The notes under the pieces were generated by a model, which worked only from the letters and a program-made list of their open reading frames with translations, searched no databases and had not been told where the DNA came from. The position numbers were made by a program, and so were the translations under genes. This document shows, in pieces, positions 1 through 7,862 of a DNA stretch of 10,714 nt. Location: NCBI GenBank assembly GCA_019747615.1, contig JAIEQQ010000136.1, positions 1 to 10,714 of the forward strand, given 5' to 3'. Position 1 is the stretch's first letter; each line of letters begins with the position of its first letter. Source of the stretch: Phycisphaerales bacterium (GTDB lineage: Bacteria; Planctomycetota; Phycisphaerae; Phycisphaerales; UBA1924).

Positions 1-861
1 ACCCCGTTGCCGGTGGTGGTGGAGCTGTACACCAGCGAAGGCTGCAGCTCATGCCCGCCAGCGGAGGCGCTGGCGTCGAGGCTAGTCGCAGAGCAGGCCA
101 AGCGGGACGAACTGAACGCGAAGAACAAGGCGGAGAAGGGAAAGACCCCAAGCGCGGCCGCGCCCGACGCGCCCAAAGGTGCCGCGCCTGGTAACGCCGG
201 AGCGCCGGGCACACCCGCTGTTGCTGAGAAAGAGACCGATGTGATCGTGCTGGCGTTCCATGTTGACTACTGGGACCGCCTGGGGTGGAAGGACCGATTC
301 TCAACCAGCGAGGCGAGCGCTCGCCAGCGCCGCATCGCCTCGAACCTCGGCGAGTCTGTGTACACGCCGATGATGGTCGTGCAGGGCGAGTCGGCGATGG
401 TTGGGTCCGATGAGTCGCGCGTGCGAGCGCAGATCGAGCAGTTGAGCAAGCCGGCCGCGAAGCGCTCGCCGGGCGGGGCGAAGGCGTCGCCCAATGATCG
501 CGTGAGCGTGACGGTCGCTGTTGAGAACACCAACGCTGGCGACGCGCTCAACGTCGAGACCATGGTGTCGCCCGAGGACAAATCCCGCACGCTGCCGACC
601 GGCGTGACCGTGCTGATCGCGCTGGTCGAAGACGGCCTTGAGACGAAGGTTGGCTCGGGCGAGAACGCCGGGCGCGCGCTGGCCCACAACCACGTCGTGC
701 GCGCGTTCGCGGAGCGGACCGTTGCCGACGGCAAGGCCAAGACCGAGCTGCGCATCGCCAAGGACGTGAAGCGCGAGCGCGCCTCGGTGATCACGGTCGC
801 GTACGACGCCAGCGGCCGCGTGATCGGCGCGGTGGTTGTGCCGGTTGGCAAGCTGAAGTGA
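1..861 (+). CDS. DUF1223 family thioredoxin-like protein (5' end missing)
   Basis: Reading frame is open from base 1 (first codons encode Thr-Pro), so the gene very likely begins upstream; the TTG at 7 is probably an internal Leu codon. The visible start matches the DUF1223 signature: VVVELYTSEGCSSCPPAE, with a CxxC pair (CSSC) near visible residues 15-18, then AFHVDYWDRLGWKDRFS and SVYTPMMVVQGE, the other conserved family blocks. DUF1223 proteins have a thioredoxin-like fold, are usually exported, and have no settled biochemical role. The missing start would carry any signal peptide. Odd: between the CxxC block and the HVDYW block lies a Lys/Ala/Pro/Gly-rich stretch of about 45 residues (visible 34-78), a part that I recall as short in family members; it looks like a flexible insert. 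The C-terminal 100 residues form a predicted beta-rich domain of unknown role. It is convergent with the next gene, 27 bases away. Family call is firm; function is open. Confidence 0.85.
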   Translation, partial: TPLPVVVELYTSEGCSSCPPAEALASRLVAEQAKRDELNAKNKAEKGKTPSAAAPDAPKGAAPGNAGAPGTPAVAEKETDVIVLAFHVDYWDRLGWKDRFSTSEASARQRRIASNLGESVYTPMMVVQGESAMVGSDESRVRAQIEQLSKPAAKRSPGGAKASPNDRVSVTVAVENTNAGDALNVETMVSPEDKSRTLPTGVTVLIALVEDGLETKVGSGENAGRALAHNHVVRAFAERTVADGKAKTELRIAKDVKRERASVITVAYDASGRVIGAVVVPVGKLK

Positions 862-888
862 GCGGCGGCGGCGATCGGGCGCGCGGAT

Positions 889-1155
889 CTACGCCATGCC
901 GAGGCGCGACTTAATGGCCTGCCACTCGTGCTGAGTGGACGCCGCGAAAAGCAAACTCCGCACGACTTCCGCGTGAACGCGGGCGTCGCCCCAGTCGGGA
1001 TGCCGCGTGCGGATGCTCAGAGTCGTCGCCTTGACGCCGTACGCGTGGGCCGCGGACGCCATCGCGAGGCGCTCGGTCGGCGACTTGGCCTTGAGGATCG
1101 CGGCGATGCGATCGTCAACGACTTCGATTCGGCGTGGGGCGATTGGGCGAGACAC
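889..1155 (-). CDS. Small hypothetical protein (88 aa, RHPDW motif)
   Basis: An 88-residue soluble protein of unknown function with no signal peptide or membrane segment. It starts at GTG (1155); an in-frame TAA lies two codons upstream, so no earlier start is possible. No good Shine-Dalgarno is visible before it. The N-terminal third is basic. Residues about 26-50 (SPTERLAMASAAHAYGVKA) look helical and are followed by RHPDWGDARVHAEVVR. The layout 'ERLxMA ... RHPxWxxxxVxxEVxR' resembles short proteins that I associate with planctomycetes and other GC-rich bacteria, often annotated only as hypothetical; this is from memory of the pattern, not a search. It lies 76 bases downstream of the secreted protein on the same strand, so it could be the last gene of that unit or have its own promoter (a weak TAAACT box lies just upstream). 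The opposite-strand frame (928-1167) is Arg/His-rich and rejected as a shadow. Confidence 0.6.
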   Translation of the reverse strand: MSRPIAPRRIEVVDDRIAAILKAKSPTERLAMASAAHAYGVKATTLSIRTRHPDWGDARVHAEVVRSLLFAASTQHEWQAIKSRLGMA

Positions 1156-1231
1156 GAATTAGTTTAGAGCCTCAAGTCAGCCACCAACATTGGTCGCACT
1201 CTCGTGGTTTGATGGGGCTGGCGCGAGCGTG

Positions 1232-2779
1232 CTACGGCTCCTGCACATTACGCGGCTCGTTGACGACATAGTCGAACCCAACACCGAGCCTCGCCGATTC
1301 CAACGCCGTCCGCCAGCCGTATTCATATCCGTTGCCACCGTTGTCGTCGCGATCAAGCCCGACACTGTACAGCAGAAATGGGCGGCCCGTGTCGTCAGGC
1401 GTTGCCAGCAGTTGGTATCGCCACGCCCGCCCGGAAACTTCGTCCGCGGGCAGGGCGTCGAGAGAGCCGGGCACGAGGTCGTCAAGTGCACCCGGCCACG
1501 TGCCCGTCTTTCCGTGATGAACACCGATGGCCATCAGGATCTTGACGCCCGCAGCGAGGGTGCGCTGGGCGCGGCCTTTCGCAATCGCGAACTCGAGCGC
1601 GCCCACTGTCTCGCGTCGCGACAGTTCGAAGTCTTGCCGAAGCTCGGGCCAGTCTGGCAGACGCGCATAGACGCCGTTTGCCAGCGCGCGGTTCTCGGGG
1701 GGCAGATACGCGGACGTCAGCTCGCGCAGCGTTCGCGTGACCACGCCATCTCGCCGAAACACGTTCGGGATCTGCCTTCGCTTCTGCGGAATCGAGAAGC
1801 GAACCCGGACAGAGGCTGCCTCCAACGCGTTTGCCCGCGAATACATCTCCACTTCGGCTTCATCGCCCAGGATGGATCTGGGCTGGCCAAGGAATGCGAT
1901 CGCGATCTCGCACGCACGCTGGCTCAGCAATCGCTCGCCCCACAAAAACGTGAGCTCGTCGAGGAACTGCCGTCGCATACTCTCGCTCACAAGTTGGCCC
2001 AGCAACGAGCGATCGGCCTCGGCGAGCCATGTGAGCGCCATGACTCGCCGGCCCCAAAGCTCCACCACCTCGGCCGATCCAGCCTGGCCAACCCGGCTGA
2101 CTGCCAATCGCATCGATCCGACCGCGGCGCGATTCAAGCAGCGCATCGACGTCAACAGCGGCCGTTCCCGTCGAAACGCTTCCTCGGGCTCAGGATCATT
2201 CTCCAGCCCACGCTCGTCGATGAGCGAGACGACGCTCCCTCGCGCGAAGACCGCGTCCAGCATCGTCCACGCGCCGGTCGCCTCAATCTCGGCAAGATAC
2301 TTCTCAACTGCGGGCAGGTCGTACGAGGTCGTCGCGCCATCTGCGAGCGGCAGATACGACCAATCGCGCGGCTCACGCTCAAGACCACGCTGTTCCCACG
2401 CCCGCCTGTCGGCAGCTTGCACTTTCTCGAGTGCCGCCTGAGCAACGCGAACCTCTTCACGCCGAGCCTCTCGCTGCTCCGGCGTGTCCTCATCTCCCGC
2501 TCTGGCGAGCATCGCTCGGTTGATTCCCCGGATCTCGTGCCGGATGAACGCCCTCAGCCGCTGACGCTGGAAGTCCGTCAGTGACCACCGAGCTCGGTCG
2601 AAATGCGGCTCAAGCGGCGCGAAGGCCTCATCAGCCCATCTGATCGCGTCCATCGGACTCGGATCCGGCGGCAAGAGCTGCGCGAGGGCGGTGCGGCCCA
2701 ACATCAACATGCCGACCGAAACGCCGGCAGCGCACAGCCAGACCCTCGCTCGCGCCGTGTGAAGCACACCGCTGGACAT
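1232..2779 (-). CDS. Secreted hypothetical protein, planctomycete type (515 aa)
   Basis: Start: ATG at 2779 is chosen over an in-frame GTG at 2788, because AAGGGG at 2795-2790 lies 10 bases before the ATG but only one base before the GTG. The N-terminus is a clear signal peptide: Arg-containing n-region (ARAR), hydrophobic core VWLCAAGVSVGMLMLG, and a likely cleavage after TALA at about residue 33. The middle (about 40-400) is a long helical, Arg/Glu/Ala-rich region without a recognised domain. The C-terminal segment (about 405-500) has HGKTGTWPGALDDLVPG, then GRAWRYQL, then FLLYSVGLDRDDNGGNG. This pattern (xxG.WP..LddLvP..L...P.D..sG...rY...YSvG.d..DdGG) resembles the tail of pseudopilin-like and hypothetical planctomycete proteins and may be a calcium-binding beta segment. 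Probably exported to the periplasm or cell envelope; function unknown. It starts 45 bases after the fbaB stop, so the two could be co-transcribed. The 464-residue antisense frame (1190-2584) is Arg/His-rich and lacks domain features. Confidence 0.8.
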   Translation of the reverse strand: MSSGVLHTARARVWLCAAGVSVGMLMLGRTALAQLLPPDPSPMDAIRWADEAFAPLEPHFDRARWSLTDFQRQRLRAFIRHEIRGINRAMLARAGDEDTPEQREARREEVRVAQAALEKVQAADRRAWEQRGLEREPRDWSYLPLADGATTSYDLPAVEKYLAEIEATGAWTMLDAVFARGSVVSLIDERGLENDPEPEEAFRRERPLLTSMRCLNRAAVGSMRLAVSRVGQAGSAEVVELWGRRVMALTWLAEADRSLLGQLVSESMRRQFLDELTFLWGERLLSQRACEIAIAFLGQPRSILGDEAEVEMYSRANALEAASVRVRFSIPQKRRQIPNVFRRDGVVTRTLRELTSAYLPPENRALANGVYARLPDWPELRQDFELSRRETVGALEFAIAKGRAQRTLAAGVKILMAIGVHHGKTGTWPGALDDLVPGSLDALPADEVSGRAWRYQLLATPDDTGRPFLLYSVGLDRDDNGGNGYEYGWRTALESARLGVGFDYVVNEPRNVQEP

Positions 2780-2789
2780 CACTCGCACA

Positions 2790-2795
2790 CCCCTT
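2790..2795 (-). promoter_or_regulatory. Ribosome binding site that sets the start of the secreted protein
   Basis: AAGGGG on the minus strand, 10 bases upstream of the ATG at 2779. The spacing is slightly long for a Shine-Dalgarno but workable; for the alternative GTG at 2788 it would leave a single base, which is too short. This favours the ATG, which also leaves a standard-length signal peptide. Confidence 0.5.
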
Positions 2796-2824
2796 GGTCA
2801 TCGATCGGCACCTGCCGACCACAC

Positions 2825-3970
2825 TCACGCGATCGTCACGCTCTTATCCAAATACACGTCCTGCACCGCGTGCAGCAGCTTCACGCCGTCGGCCAGCGGC
2901 TTCTGGAACGCCTTGCGCCCCGAGATCAGGCCCATGCCGCCGGCTCGCTTGTTGATCACCGCGGTGCCCACCGCCTCCGCCAGGTCGCCGGCGCCCTTGG
3001 ATTCGCCGCCGGAGTTGATCAGCGGCACGCGCCCCATGTAGTTGTTGAGGATCTGGTAGCGGCAGAGGTCGATCGGGTGCCCGCCGTGGCCGGATTCGTC
3101 AGAGCCCGCAAGATCCGTGTACACGCGCTTGTCCCACTTGCCGTACGCCGAGCCGCCGGAGTTGATCGCGGCGTAGCCGCCGTTGTTCGTCGGCAGCTTC
3201 TGCTTGATGATGTCGGCCTTGATCGTCGCGCCCATGTGGTTGGCCTGACCGGTCAGGTCGGCACTGGAGTGGTAATCGGTGCTCTTGCCGTCGGCACCCT
3301 TGACCTTGAAGGCGTTATTGCGGGGGTAGCACCAGAGGACGGTGACCATGCCGTAGGAGTGGGCCTCTTCGAACATGTCTGAGACGTACGCGATCTCCTC
3401 GCGGCACGAGTCATTGCCGAAGTAGATCGTCGCGCCCACCGCCAGCGCGCCCATCTCGTAACACTGGCGGATGCTGCCGAAGTACGACTGCTTGAAGACG
3501 TTGGGGTAAGTCAGCATCTCGTTGTGGTTGAACTTCACCAGGAACGGGATCTTGTGCGCGTACTTGCGGCTCACGCTGGCCAGCACGCCCATCGTGCTCG
3601 CCACGGCGTTGCAGCCACCCTCGATCGCGAGCTTCACGATGTTCTCAGGATCAAAGTACTCGGGATTCGGCGCAAACGACGCGCCGGCAGAATGCTCAAT
3701 ACCCTGATCGACCGGCAGTATCGAGACATAGCCGGTGCCCGCGAGGCGCCCGTGATTCAGGATCGCTTGGAAGTTGCGGAGCGTGGGGACGTTGCGATCA
3801 GTCTGCGAGAAGACGCGATCGATAAAGTCCGGACCGGGGACGTGGATCTTGTCGCGCGAGATCTTCGGGGCGTTAAAGCCCAGGAGCGCATCGGCCTGTC
3901 CGGCGAGCGTGGAGCGGACGTCGAGGAGCTTGCCGTTGTGTGTGTTCGTGGCCGAGGCGAGGCTGGACAT
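2825..3970 (-). CDS. fbaB: Class I fructose-bisphosphate aldolase (FbaB/DhnA type)
   Basis: Reversibly cleaves fructose 1,6-bisphosphate into dihydroxyacetone phosphate and glyceraldehyde 3-phosphate in the cytoplasm (glycolysis and gluconeogenesis), by a Schiff-base mechanism without metal. The 381-residue product is close to E. coli FbaB (350 residues) over almost its full length: [20 protein letters not shown] (about 78-97, with the active-site Asp in PVDQG), [56 protein letters not shown] (252-258; Lys256 is the likely Schiff-base lysine), the phosphate-binding INSGGES (318-324) and [18 protein letters not shown] (339-356). It ends in VTIA as FbaB does. The longer open frame (to 4465) is rejected as a start: homology begins just after ATG 3970, which has AAGGA seven bases upstream, and the extension overlaps the divergent peptidase. 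It differs from E. coli by about 30 extra residues, including a Gly/Ser-rich segment near 270-297. Probably first gene of a unit with the secreted protein downstream. Confidence 0.97.
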   Translation of the reverse strand: MSSLASATNTHNGKLLDVRSTLAGQADALLGFNAPKISRDKIHVPGPDFIDRVFSQTDRNVPTLRNFQAILNHGRLAGTGYVSILPVDQGIEHSAGASFAPNPEYFDPENIVKLAIEGGCNAVASTMGVLASVSRKYAHKIPFLVKFNHNEMLTYPNVFKQSYFGSIRQCYEMGALAVGATIYFGNDSCREEIAYVSDMFEEAHSYGMVTVLWCYPRNNAFKVKGADGKSTDYHSSADLTGQANHMGATIKADIIKQKLPTNNGGYAAINSGGSAYGKWDKRVYTDLAGSDESGHGGHPIDLCRYQILNNYMGRVPLINSGGESKGAGDLAEAVGTAVINKRAGGMGLISGRKAFQKPLADGVKLLHAVQDVYLDKSVTIA

Positions 3971-4076
3971 TGGGCGATCCTTGTAAGGGAGGTGCGGATC
4001 TGCGAGACTGTTGCAGCGCCGAAGGATACGCGGGCAACGGGCCAACGTGGCCGCCTGACCGGCCCAGAAACGAGCA
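3971..4076. promoter_or_regulatory. Divergent promoter region between fbaB and the M60 peptidase
   Basis: A 106-base gap between two divergently read genes must hold the promoters of both unless transcripts start farther away. On the fbaB strand a TATCCT box lies at 4028-4023, about 50 bases before the ATG, but no convincing -35 box sits 16-18 bases upstream. On the peptidase strand I see neither a good -10 nor a strong Shine-Dalgarno. The assignment rests on gene arrangement more than on boxes. Confidence 0.35.
3978..3982 (-). promoter_or_regulatory. Ribosome binding site of fbaB
   Basis: AAGGA on the minus strand, seven bases before ATG 3970. It fixes the aldolase start and rules out the 165-residue N-terminal extension that the open frame would allow. 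Confidence 0.7.
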
Positions 4077-6512
4077 ATGCCGATGACGAACAACCGCCGA
4101 TCTTCTCGAAACTCGATGTCCGCGTCGATCGTGAGCGCATGCGCGCTCTGCGTGCTTGGCGGGGGCTCGGTGCTGGTGCGTGCGGAGCGCGGCGCTGGGG
4201 CGCCCGTCGTGGCACCGGCCGCGTCGCCCGGCGTGGCGAGTTCGCCGGCGAAGGTAGCGCCCGGCGCGCAGTGGGACGCCGCCGCCGTGCGGGCCGCGCT
4301 CCTCGCGGGCGTGACGGACATCGCCTCACCCGGCGTGCCCGGCCCGCTGGCGGTCTTTGGCGATCGCGCCACAACGATCGTCGCCGGCGAGTTCCGTGGC
4401 GTGCGGGCGCCAGTGGTCGCCGCGGCAGCGGTTGACGCCGGGCGCGTGGTCGCGTTCGGCCACACCGGCTACCTCGGGCGGGAGGCGCTCGGCGTCGGCC
4501 AGACCGGCGTGCTGATGCGCAACGCGATCGTCTGGGCATCCGGCAAACGCCCGGACAACAACGCACCACTCACCATCGGGCTCCTGAACCTCGACGGTCT
4601 TGGCGCGTGGGCCAAAGAGCAGGGGCTTGAAGCACGCGAACTCAAGCCCGCGCGCCTGAGCGCAGAAACAATCAAGGGCTGCGATGTCATCGCGCTCGGC
4701 CAGGGTGCGCTCACCGATGCCGCGACCAGCGCGCTCCGCGACCACCTCAACCGCGGCGGCGGCATCGTCATGGTTGGGCTCGGCTGGGGCTGGCTGCAAC
4801 TCAACGACGGCAAACGCTTGAGCGAACATCCCGGCAATCTGCTGCTGGGGGCCGCGGGCCTGGCATGGGCCGATGGCACGCTCGATCGCACCAGCGACGT
4901 CGGCTTCAGCGCGCCGAACGACGCAACGCTCGACGAGCTCAACGCGCTGGCGGGCCTCGATGTGCTGCTCTCACAGGACCAGCCGAAGCCCGCGGCGGAG
5001 AAAGCTGCGAAGCCCGCGAAGCTCAAGGGCAAAGAGCTCGCTCGCGTGAAGCAGGCGACGGTCGCGGTTGAGCTCGGTGCCAAGTGCGCTCCGCGCGATG
5101 ATCGGTTTCTGGTGCCGAAGCTCGAGCGGCTGCTGGTGGAGCGGGCGGGTGAGCTCGCACCGAGCAAGGCGAAGCCGCTGGATTGGAGCCGCGGGCTGGA
5201 TCGCGTGATCCTGGCGTTGCAACTGACGCGCATGGAGGGTCTGAAAGCATCCGAAGTGCGGGCGCACGCGGCCAGCGCGAGCTTCCCGGGCATGGTCGCC
5301 AAGGACGCACCGCGCGTCCGCCGCGAGATGAGCTTTGACACAACCGCCAACGGCTGGCGCGGCACCGGGCTCTACGCGCCCGCCGGCGAGATCATCCGCG
5401 TGACCGTCACGCCGGAATCCGCGAAGCGCGGCCTGCGTGTCCAGATCGGCTGCCACACCGATGAAAACTGGCATCACGACTCCTGGGACCGCGCGCCGCA
5501 AATCGTGACCAGCGCCTCAATCAAATCGACAACGACCGAGATCGCCAGCGCCTTCGGCGGGCTGATCTACATCGTGATGCCGGACTCAGGCGCGGTCGAT
5601 ACCGGCCCGATTGTGATCGAGGGCGGCATCGAATCGCCGCGATACGTGCTGGGCCAAACCAGCGATAGCGACTGGAAGCTGCAGCGCATGCTGCCCGGCC
5701 CGTGGGCGGAGCTTGAGAGCGGCAAGATCATCCTCACCGTGCCCAGCGACGCGATCCGCTCGCTGGACGACCCGGCGCGGCTGATGTCATGGTGGAACAA
5801 GGTCAGCGATGCGCACGCCGATCTGGCGACGATCGATCGCCATCGCAAACGCCCCGAGCGATACGTCGCCGACGTGCAGATCAGCGCCGGCTACATGCAC
5901 TCGGGCTACCCGATCATGACGCACCTGGACGCCGCGGCGTTCATGACGAACGCTGCCGACCTTGAGCGCGGCGAGCACGCCTGGGGCCTGCTGCACGAGC
6001 TCGGCCACAACCACCAATCGGACCTCTGGACATTCGACGGCACCGGCGAAGTCACCGTCAACCTCTTCACCATGCACGCGCTGGAGAAGGTCTGCAACGT
6101 GCCCGTCGGCGGCGGGTGGTGGTGGAAGGAAGACGACCGCGACCGCCTCATCGCCAAGCACCTGCTCAAGGACAAAGCCAGCTTCGCCAAGTGGCAGAGC
6201 GACCCATCCACCGCGCTGATCATGTACATCCAGCTCCAGCGCGCGTTCGGCTGGGAGACCTTCACCGAGGTCTTCGCGGAGTATCGCGCCCTGAAGAACG
6301 CCGAGCGACCCAAGACGCAGGAGCAGAAGCGCGATCAGTGGATGCTCCGCTTCTCCCGCGCAGCGGGACGCGACCTCGGCGACTTCTTCCAGACCTGGGG
6401 CGTGCCGACGACTGACGAAGCCCGGGCGTCGATCAAGGACCTGCCACGCTGGATGCCCGAGGGCTTCCCGCCAGTGAGCGACAAGCCTGCGGCGCCGGAG
6501 GCACCACGGTAG
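4077..6512 (+). CDS. Secreted M60-family (TCAF-like) zinc metallopeptidase
   Basis: An 811-residue exported protein. Residues 1-36 form a signal peptide: Arg-rich n-region, core [20 protein letters not shown], likely cleavage after VRA. Residues about 78-135 ([14 protein letters not shown] ... [13 protein letters not shown]) and 163-245 (TIGLLNLDG ... [19 protein letters not shown]) look like the Rossmann/glutamine-amidotransferase-like N-terminal part of TCAF-type proteins. A Lys/Ala-rich linker follows near 303-325. From about 425 ([17 protein letters not shown]) the peptidase M60 region begins. The zinc site is HELGHNHQ at 640-647 (His640, Glu641, His644), with the third ligand Glu658 in GTGEVTVN, giving the M60 gluzincin pattern HExxH plus a downstream Glu. 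M60 enzymes are known for cutting mucin-like or other glycoproteins; the substrate here is unknown. The start has a weak ribosome binding site, and an ATG at 4083 or 4116 is possible. It stands alone, divergent from fbaB and convergent with the STAS genes. Family call is firm; the N-terminal domain call is from pattern. Confidence 0.9.
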   Translation: MPMTNNRRSSRNSMSASIVSACALCVLGGGSVLVRAERGAGAPVVAPAASPGVASSPAKVAPGAQWDAAAVRAALLAGVTDIASPGVPGPLAVFGDRATTIVAGEFRGVRAPVVAAAAVDAGRVVAFGHTGYLGREALGVGQTGVLMRNAIVWASGKRPDNNAPLTIGLLNLDGLGAWAKEQGLEARELKPARLSAETIKGCDVIALGQGALTDAATSALRDHLNRGGGIVMVGLGWGWLQLNDGKRLSEHPGNLLLGAAGLAWADGTLDRTSDVGFSAPNDATLDELNALAGLDVLLSQDQPKPAAEKAAKPAKLKGKELARVKQATVAVELGAKCAPRDDRFLVPKLERLLVERAGELAPSKAKPLDWSRGLDRVILALQLTRMEGLKASEVRAHAASASFPGMVAKDAPRVRREMSFDTTANGWRGTGLYAPAGEIIRVTVTPESAKRGLRVQIGCHTDENWHHDSWDRAPQIVTSASIKSTTTEIASAFGGLIYIVMPDSGAVDTGPIVIEGGIESPRYVLGQTSDSDWKLQRMLPGPWAELESGKIILTVPSDAIRSLDDPARLMSWWNKVSDAHADLATIDRHRKRPERYVADVQISAGYMHSGYPIMTHLDAAAFMTNAADLERGEHAWGLLHELGHNHQSDLWTFDGTGEVTVNLFTMHALEKVCNVPVGGGWWWKEDDRDRLIAKHLLKDKASFAKWQSDPSTALIMYIQLQRAFGWETFTEVFAEYRALKNAERPKTQEQKRDQWMLRFSRAAGRDLGDFFQTWGVPTTDEARASIKDLPRWMPEGFPPVSDKPAAPEAPR

Positions 6513-6677
6513 AAACGCCATCCCGATCGAGCCAGTAGCGACCGCTGACCTATTTCTCGCGTCGCGACGAGATGACGTCACGTCGATCGCTTCTGCAAGG
6601 AATCGAGCATGGCAGACCGCCAGCGCGAAATCTGGTGTTGCAAGCAAACCTCGGTGCATTGAGTCGCAGACCTGACG

Positions 6678-7007
6678 TTACGCTTGCAGCCGCGAACGAT
6701 TTATGAACGCGCCGACGGACTTCTCGAACAGAAAGCGCTGCGCGTCGGAATCAAATTCCGGCTCGATGCGATCAGGAACAGAGCCGACCGGACACCGCAG
6801 GGCAAGCTCATTCAAGAACGCGTTGAAGTACGCCGACGAGACCCCTCGAACGCCAACGAACGACACTTTGACCCGCGGAGAGGTTGCGAGTGCCGCAGCG
6901 ACATCACCGGCAAACCGCACAGAAGACTCAACATCGGGTCCATGCCGCTTCTCGACACGAGCGATCGCAGCGAGCGCAGGCAGCGGAGTTGGTGAATCGA
7001 GGCTCAT
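6678..7007 (-). CDS. STAS-like domain protein (DUF4325 type)
   Basis: A 109-residue soluble protein. The core VKVSFVGVRGVSSAYFNAF (about 46-64), followed by a helix ending in LNELALR, matches the DUF4325 'STAS-like' pattern (beta strand, short turn with Ser residues, helix). The usual Asp in the strand is Ser here (Ser49), and Ser57-Ser58 sit where STAS anti-sigma antagonists carry their phosphorylated serine. The start ATG overlaps the stop of the upstream ATPase gene as ATGA (7004-7007), so translation is probably coupled; there is no separate Shine-Dalgarno. Paired with an adjacent GHKL ATPase, it may act as the substrate or partner in a partner-switching pathway; this is inference. GC is lower than in flanking genes. 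It is the last gene of the metK run, convergent with the peptidase 165 bases away. The alternative that it is a free regulator unrelated to the ATPase is unlikely, given the overlap. Confidence 0.75.
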   Translation of the reverse strand: MSLDSPTPLPALAAIARVEKRHGPDVESSVRFAGDVAAALATSPRVKVSFVGVRGVSSAYFNAFLNELALRCPVGSVPDRIEPEFDSDAQRFLFEKSVGAFINRSRLQA

Positions 7008-7852
7008 GTGTCGGTGCGAAGAGAGAAGAAAACCGCCGTACCTGGAAAGCGGCCGCCTTGAAATCGCGCTGTCCGCGGCTCATTCATGGTGCCGTACATC
7101 TGACTGACTGCCGTCCCCGAAAGGATAAGCAGCGACCCGCCATGATTTCTGACGACGTTCCAGAGAGTATTCAGGCCGATTCCCGCGTTATGCGTCTTTG
7201 TGCGAGCGCTAAACTCCCCTTGGAGTACCCGACCAAGACAGCTCACGTCGTCCCAGTCAATCTGCCTGCCGCGCCGAGTGCGTTCGCCGATCCCGATTCC
7301 GTGGTCAACGAGGGCGACACGAACCTCGTGCCGCTTGACAAAGTAGCGAGCACAACGCACCCCGCCCACGTTCGATTCCGAATGGTCCAGCATGTTCTGC
7401 ACAACCTCGGTAATGCAGGTGCTGAGATAATCCGAAAGGTCGATTGACAGGTCTGGCATGTGGCGCGAGACGAGCCTCACAACCGGCTGACCCACTGAAA
7501 TCGGCTCGCCAAAGAACTGCGATAGCGGGACAGTCTCGCAATCCGGGTGGTGCCCGTCGGGACGCTTGCCCTTCTTGAGATAGTGCTCAAGGCCAGAAAA
7601 CTGGCAAAACGCGAGCAGCGCCCGCGGCGCGGTCGGCAGCTTCACCTCGACCCTTTGACCTTGACTGCTCGCTCGCAAATAGGCTGCGTAGATCAATGCA
7701 GCCGCATCTGGTCCCAAGTACTGACACTCACTGAAGTCGATTTCCCAAGACGCGCCCACCGCCGTTGCGTACACGGGTTGCAACGCTTCGGCAAACCGAA
7801 TCACGTCAGCGGGCGAGTCATCGATGTTCCACCGAATCGCAATGGTGCCCAT
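7004..7852 (-). CDS. STAS domain-GHKL ATPase fusion (putative protein kinase/anti-sigma-like)
   Basis: A 282-residue soluble protein with two modules. N-terminal STAS-like domain, about 1-95: WEIDFSECQYLGPDAAALIY (36-55) is the strand-turn-helix core, and FSGLEHYL (85-92) is the usual C-terminal STAS element. C-terminal GHKL (Bergerat) ATPase, about 125-280: N box ITEVVQNMLDHSE (Glu149, Asn153, His157), G1 box DHGIGIG (183-189), G2 box AGIGLNTL (223-230) and a final GT near 271 in FPGTAVFFSL. All ATP-site motifs are present. There is no DHp helix with a phospho-acceptor His and no membrane segment, so it is not a classical sensor kinase; it fits SpoIIAB/RsbW-like serine kinases or other switch ATPases better. 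The STAS core has Gly-Pro-Asp where SpoIIAA-type proteins have Asp-Ser-Ser, so this domain may not be phosphorylated. It starts 10 bases after the metK stop without a good Shine-Dalgarno and overlaps the DUF4325 gene. Target unknown. Confidence 0.88.
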   Translation of the reverse strand: MGTIAIRWNIDDSPADVIRFAEALQPVYATAVGASWEIDFSECQYLGPDAAALIYAAYLRASSQGQRVEVKLPTAPRALLAFCQFSGLEHYLKKGKRPDGHHPDCETVPLSQFFGEPISVGQPVVRLVSRHMPDLSIDLSDYLSTCITEVVQNMLDHSESNVGGVRCARYFVKRHEVRVALVDHGIGIGERTRRGRQIDWDDVSCLGRVLQGEFSARTKTHNAGIGLNTLWNVVRNHGGSLLILSGTAVSQMYGTMNEPRTARFQGGRFPGTAVFFSLRTDT

Positions 7853-7862
7853 TTGCGCCAGT

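Noticed and set aside
1190..2584. 464-residue plus-strand frame opposite the secreted protein
   Set aside because: Arg/His/Gln/Pro-rich, no domain or signal features, no good ribosome binding site; the opposite strand has a signal peptide and a recognisable C-terminal segment. Typical antisense shadow in GC-rich DNA.
3971..4465. N-terminal extension of the fbaB frame
   Set aside because: Ala/Thr/Pro-rich with no homology, it overlaps the start of the divergent peptidase, and the aldolase has a good ribosome binding site at its own ATG.
6513..6677. Bidirectional terminator between the peptidase and STAS genes
   Set aside because: The palindrome CGTCGCGACG (about 6560-6576) and a nearby TGACGTCA exist, but the stems are short and no T run follows on either strand.
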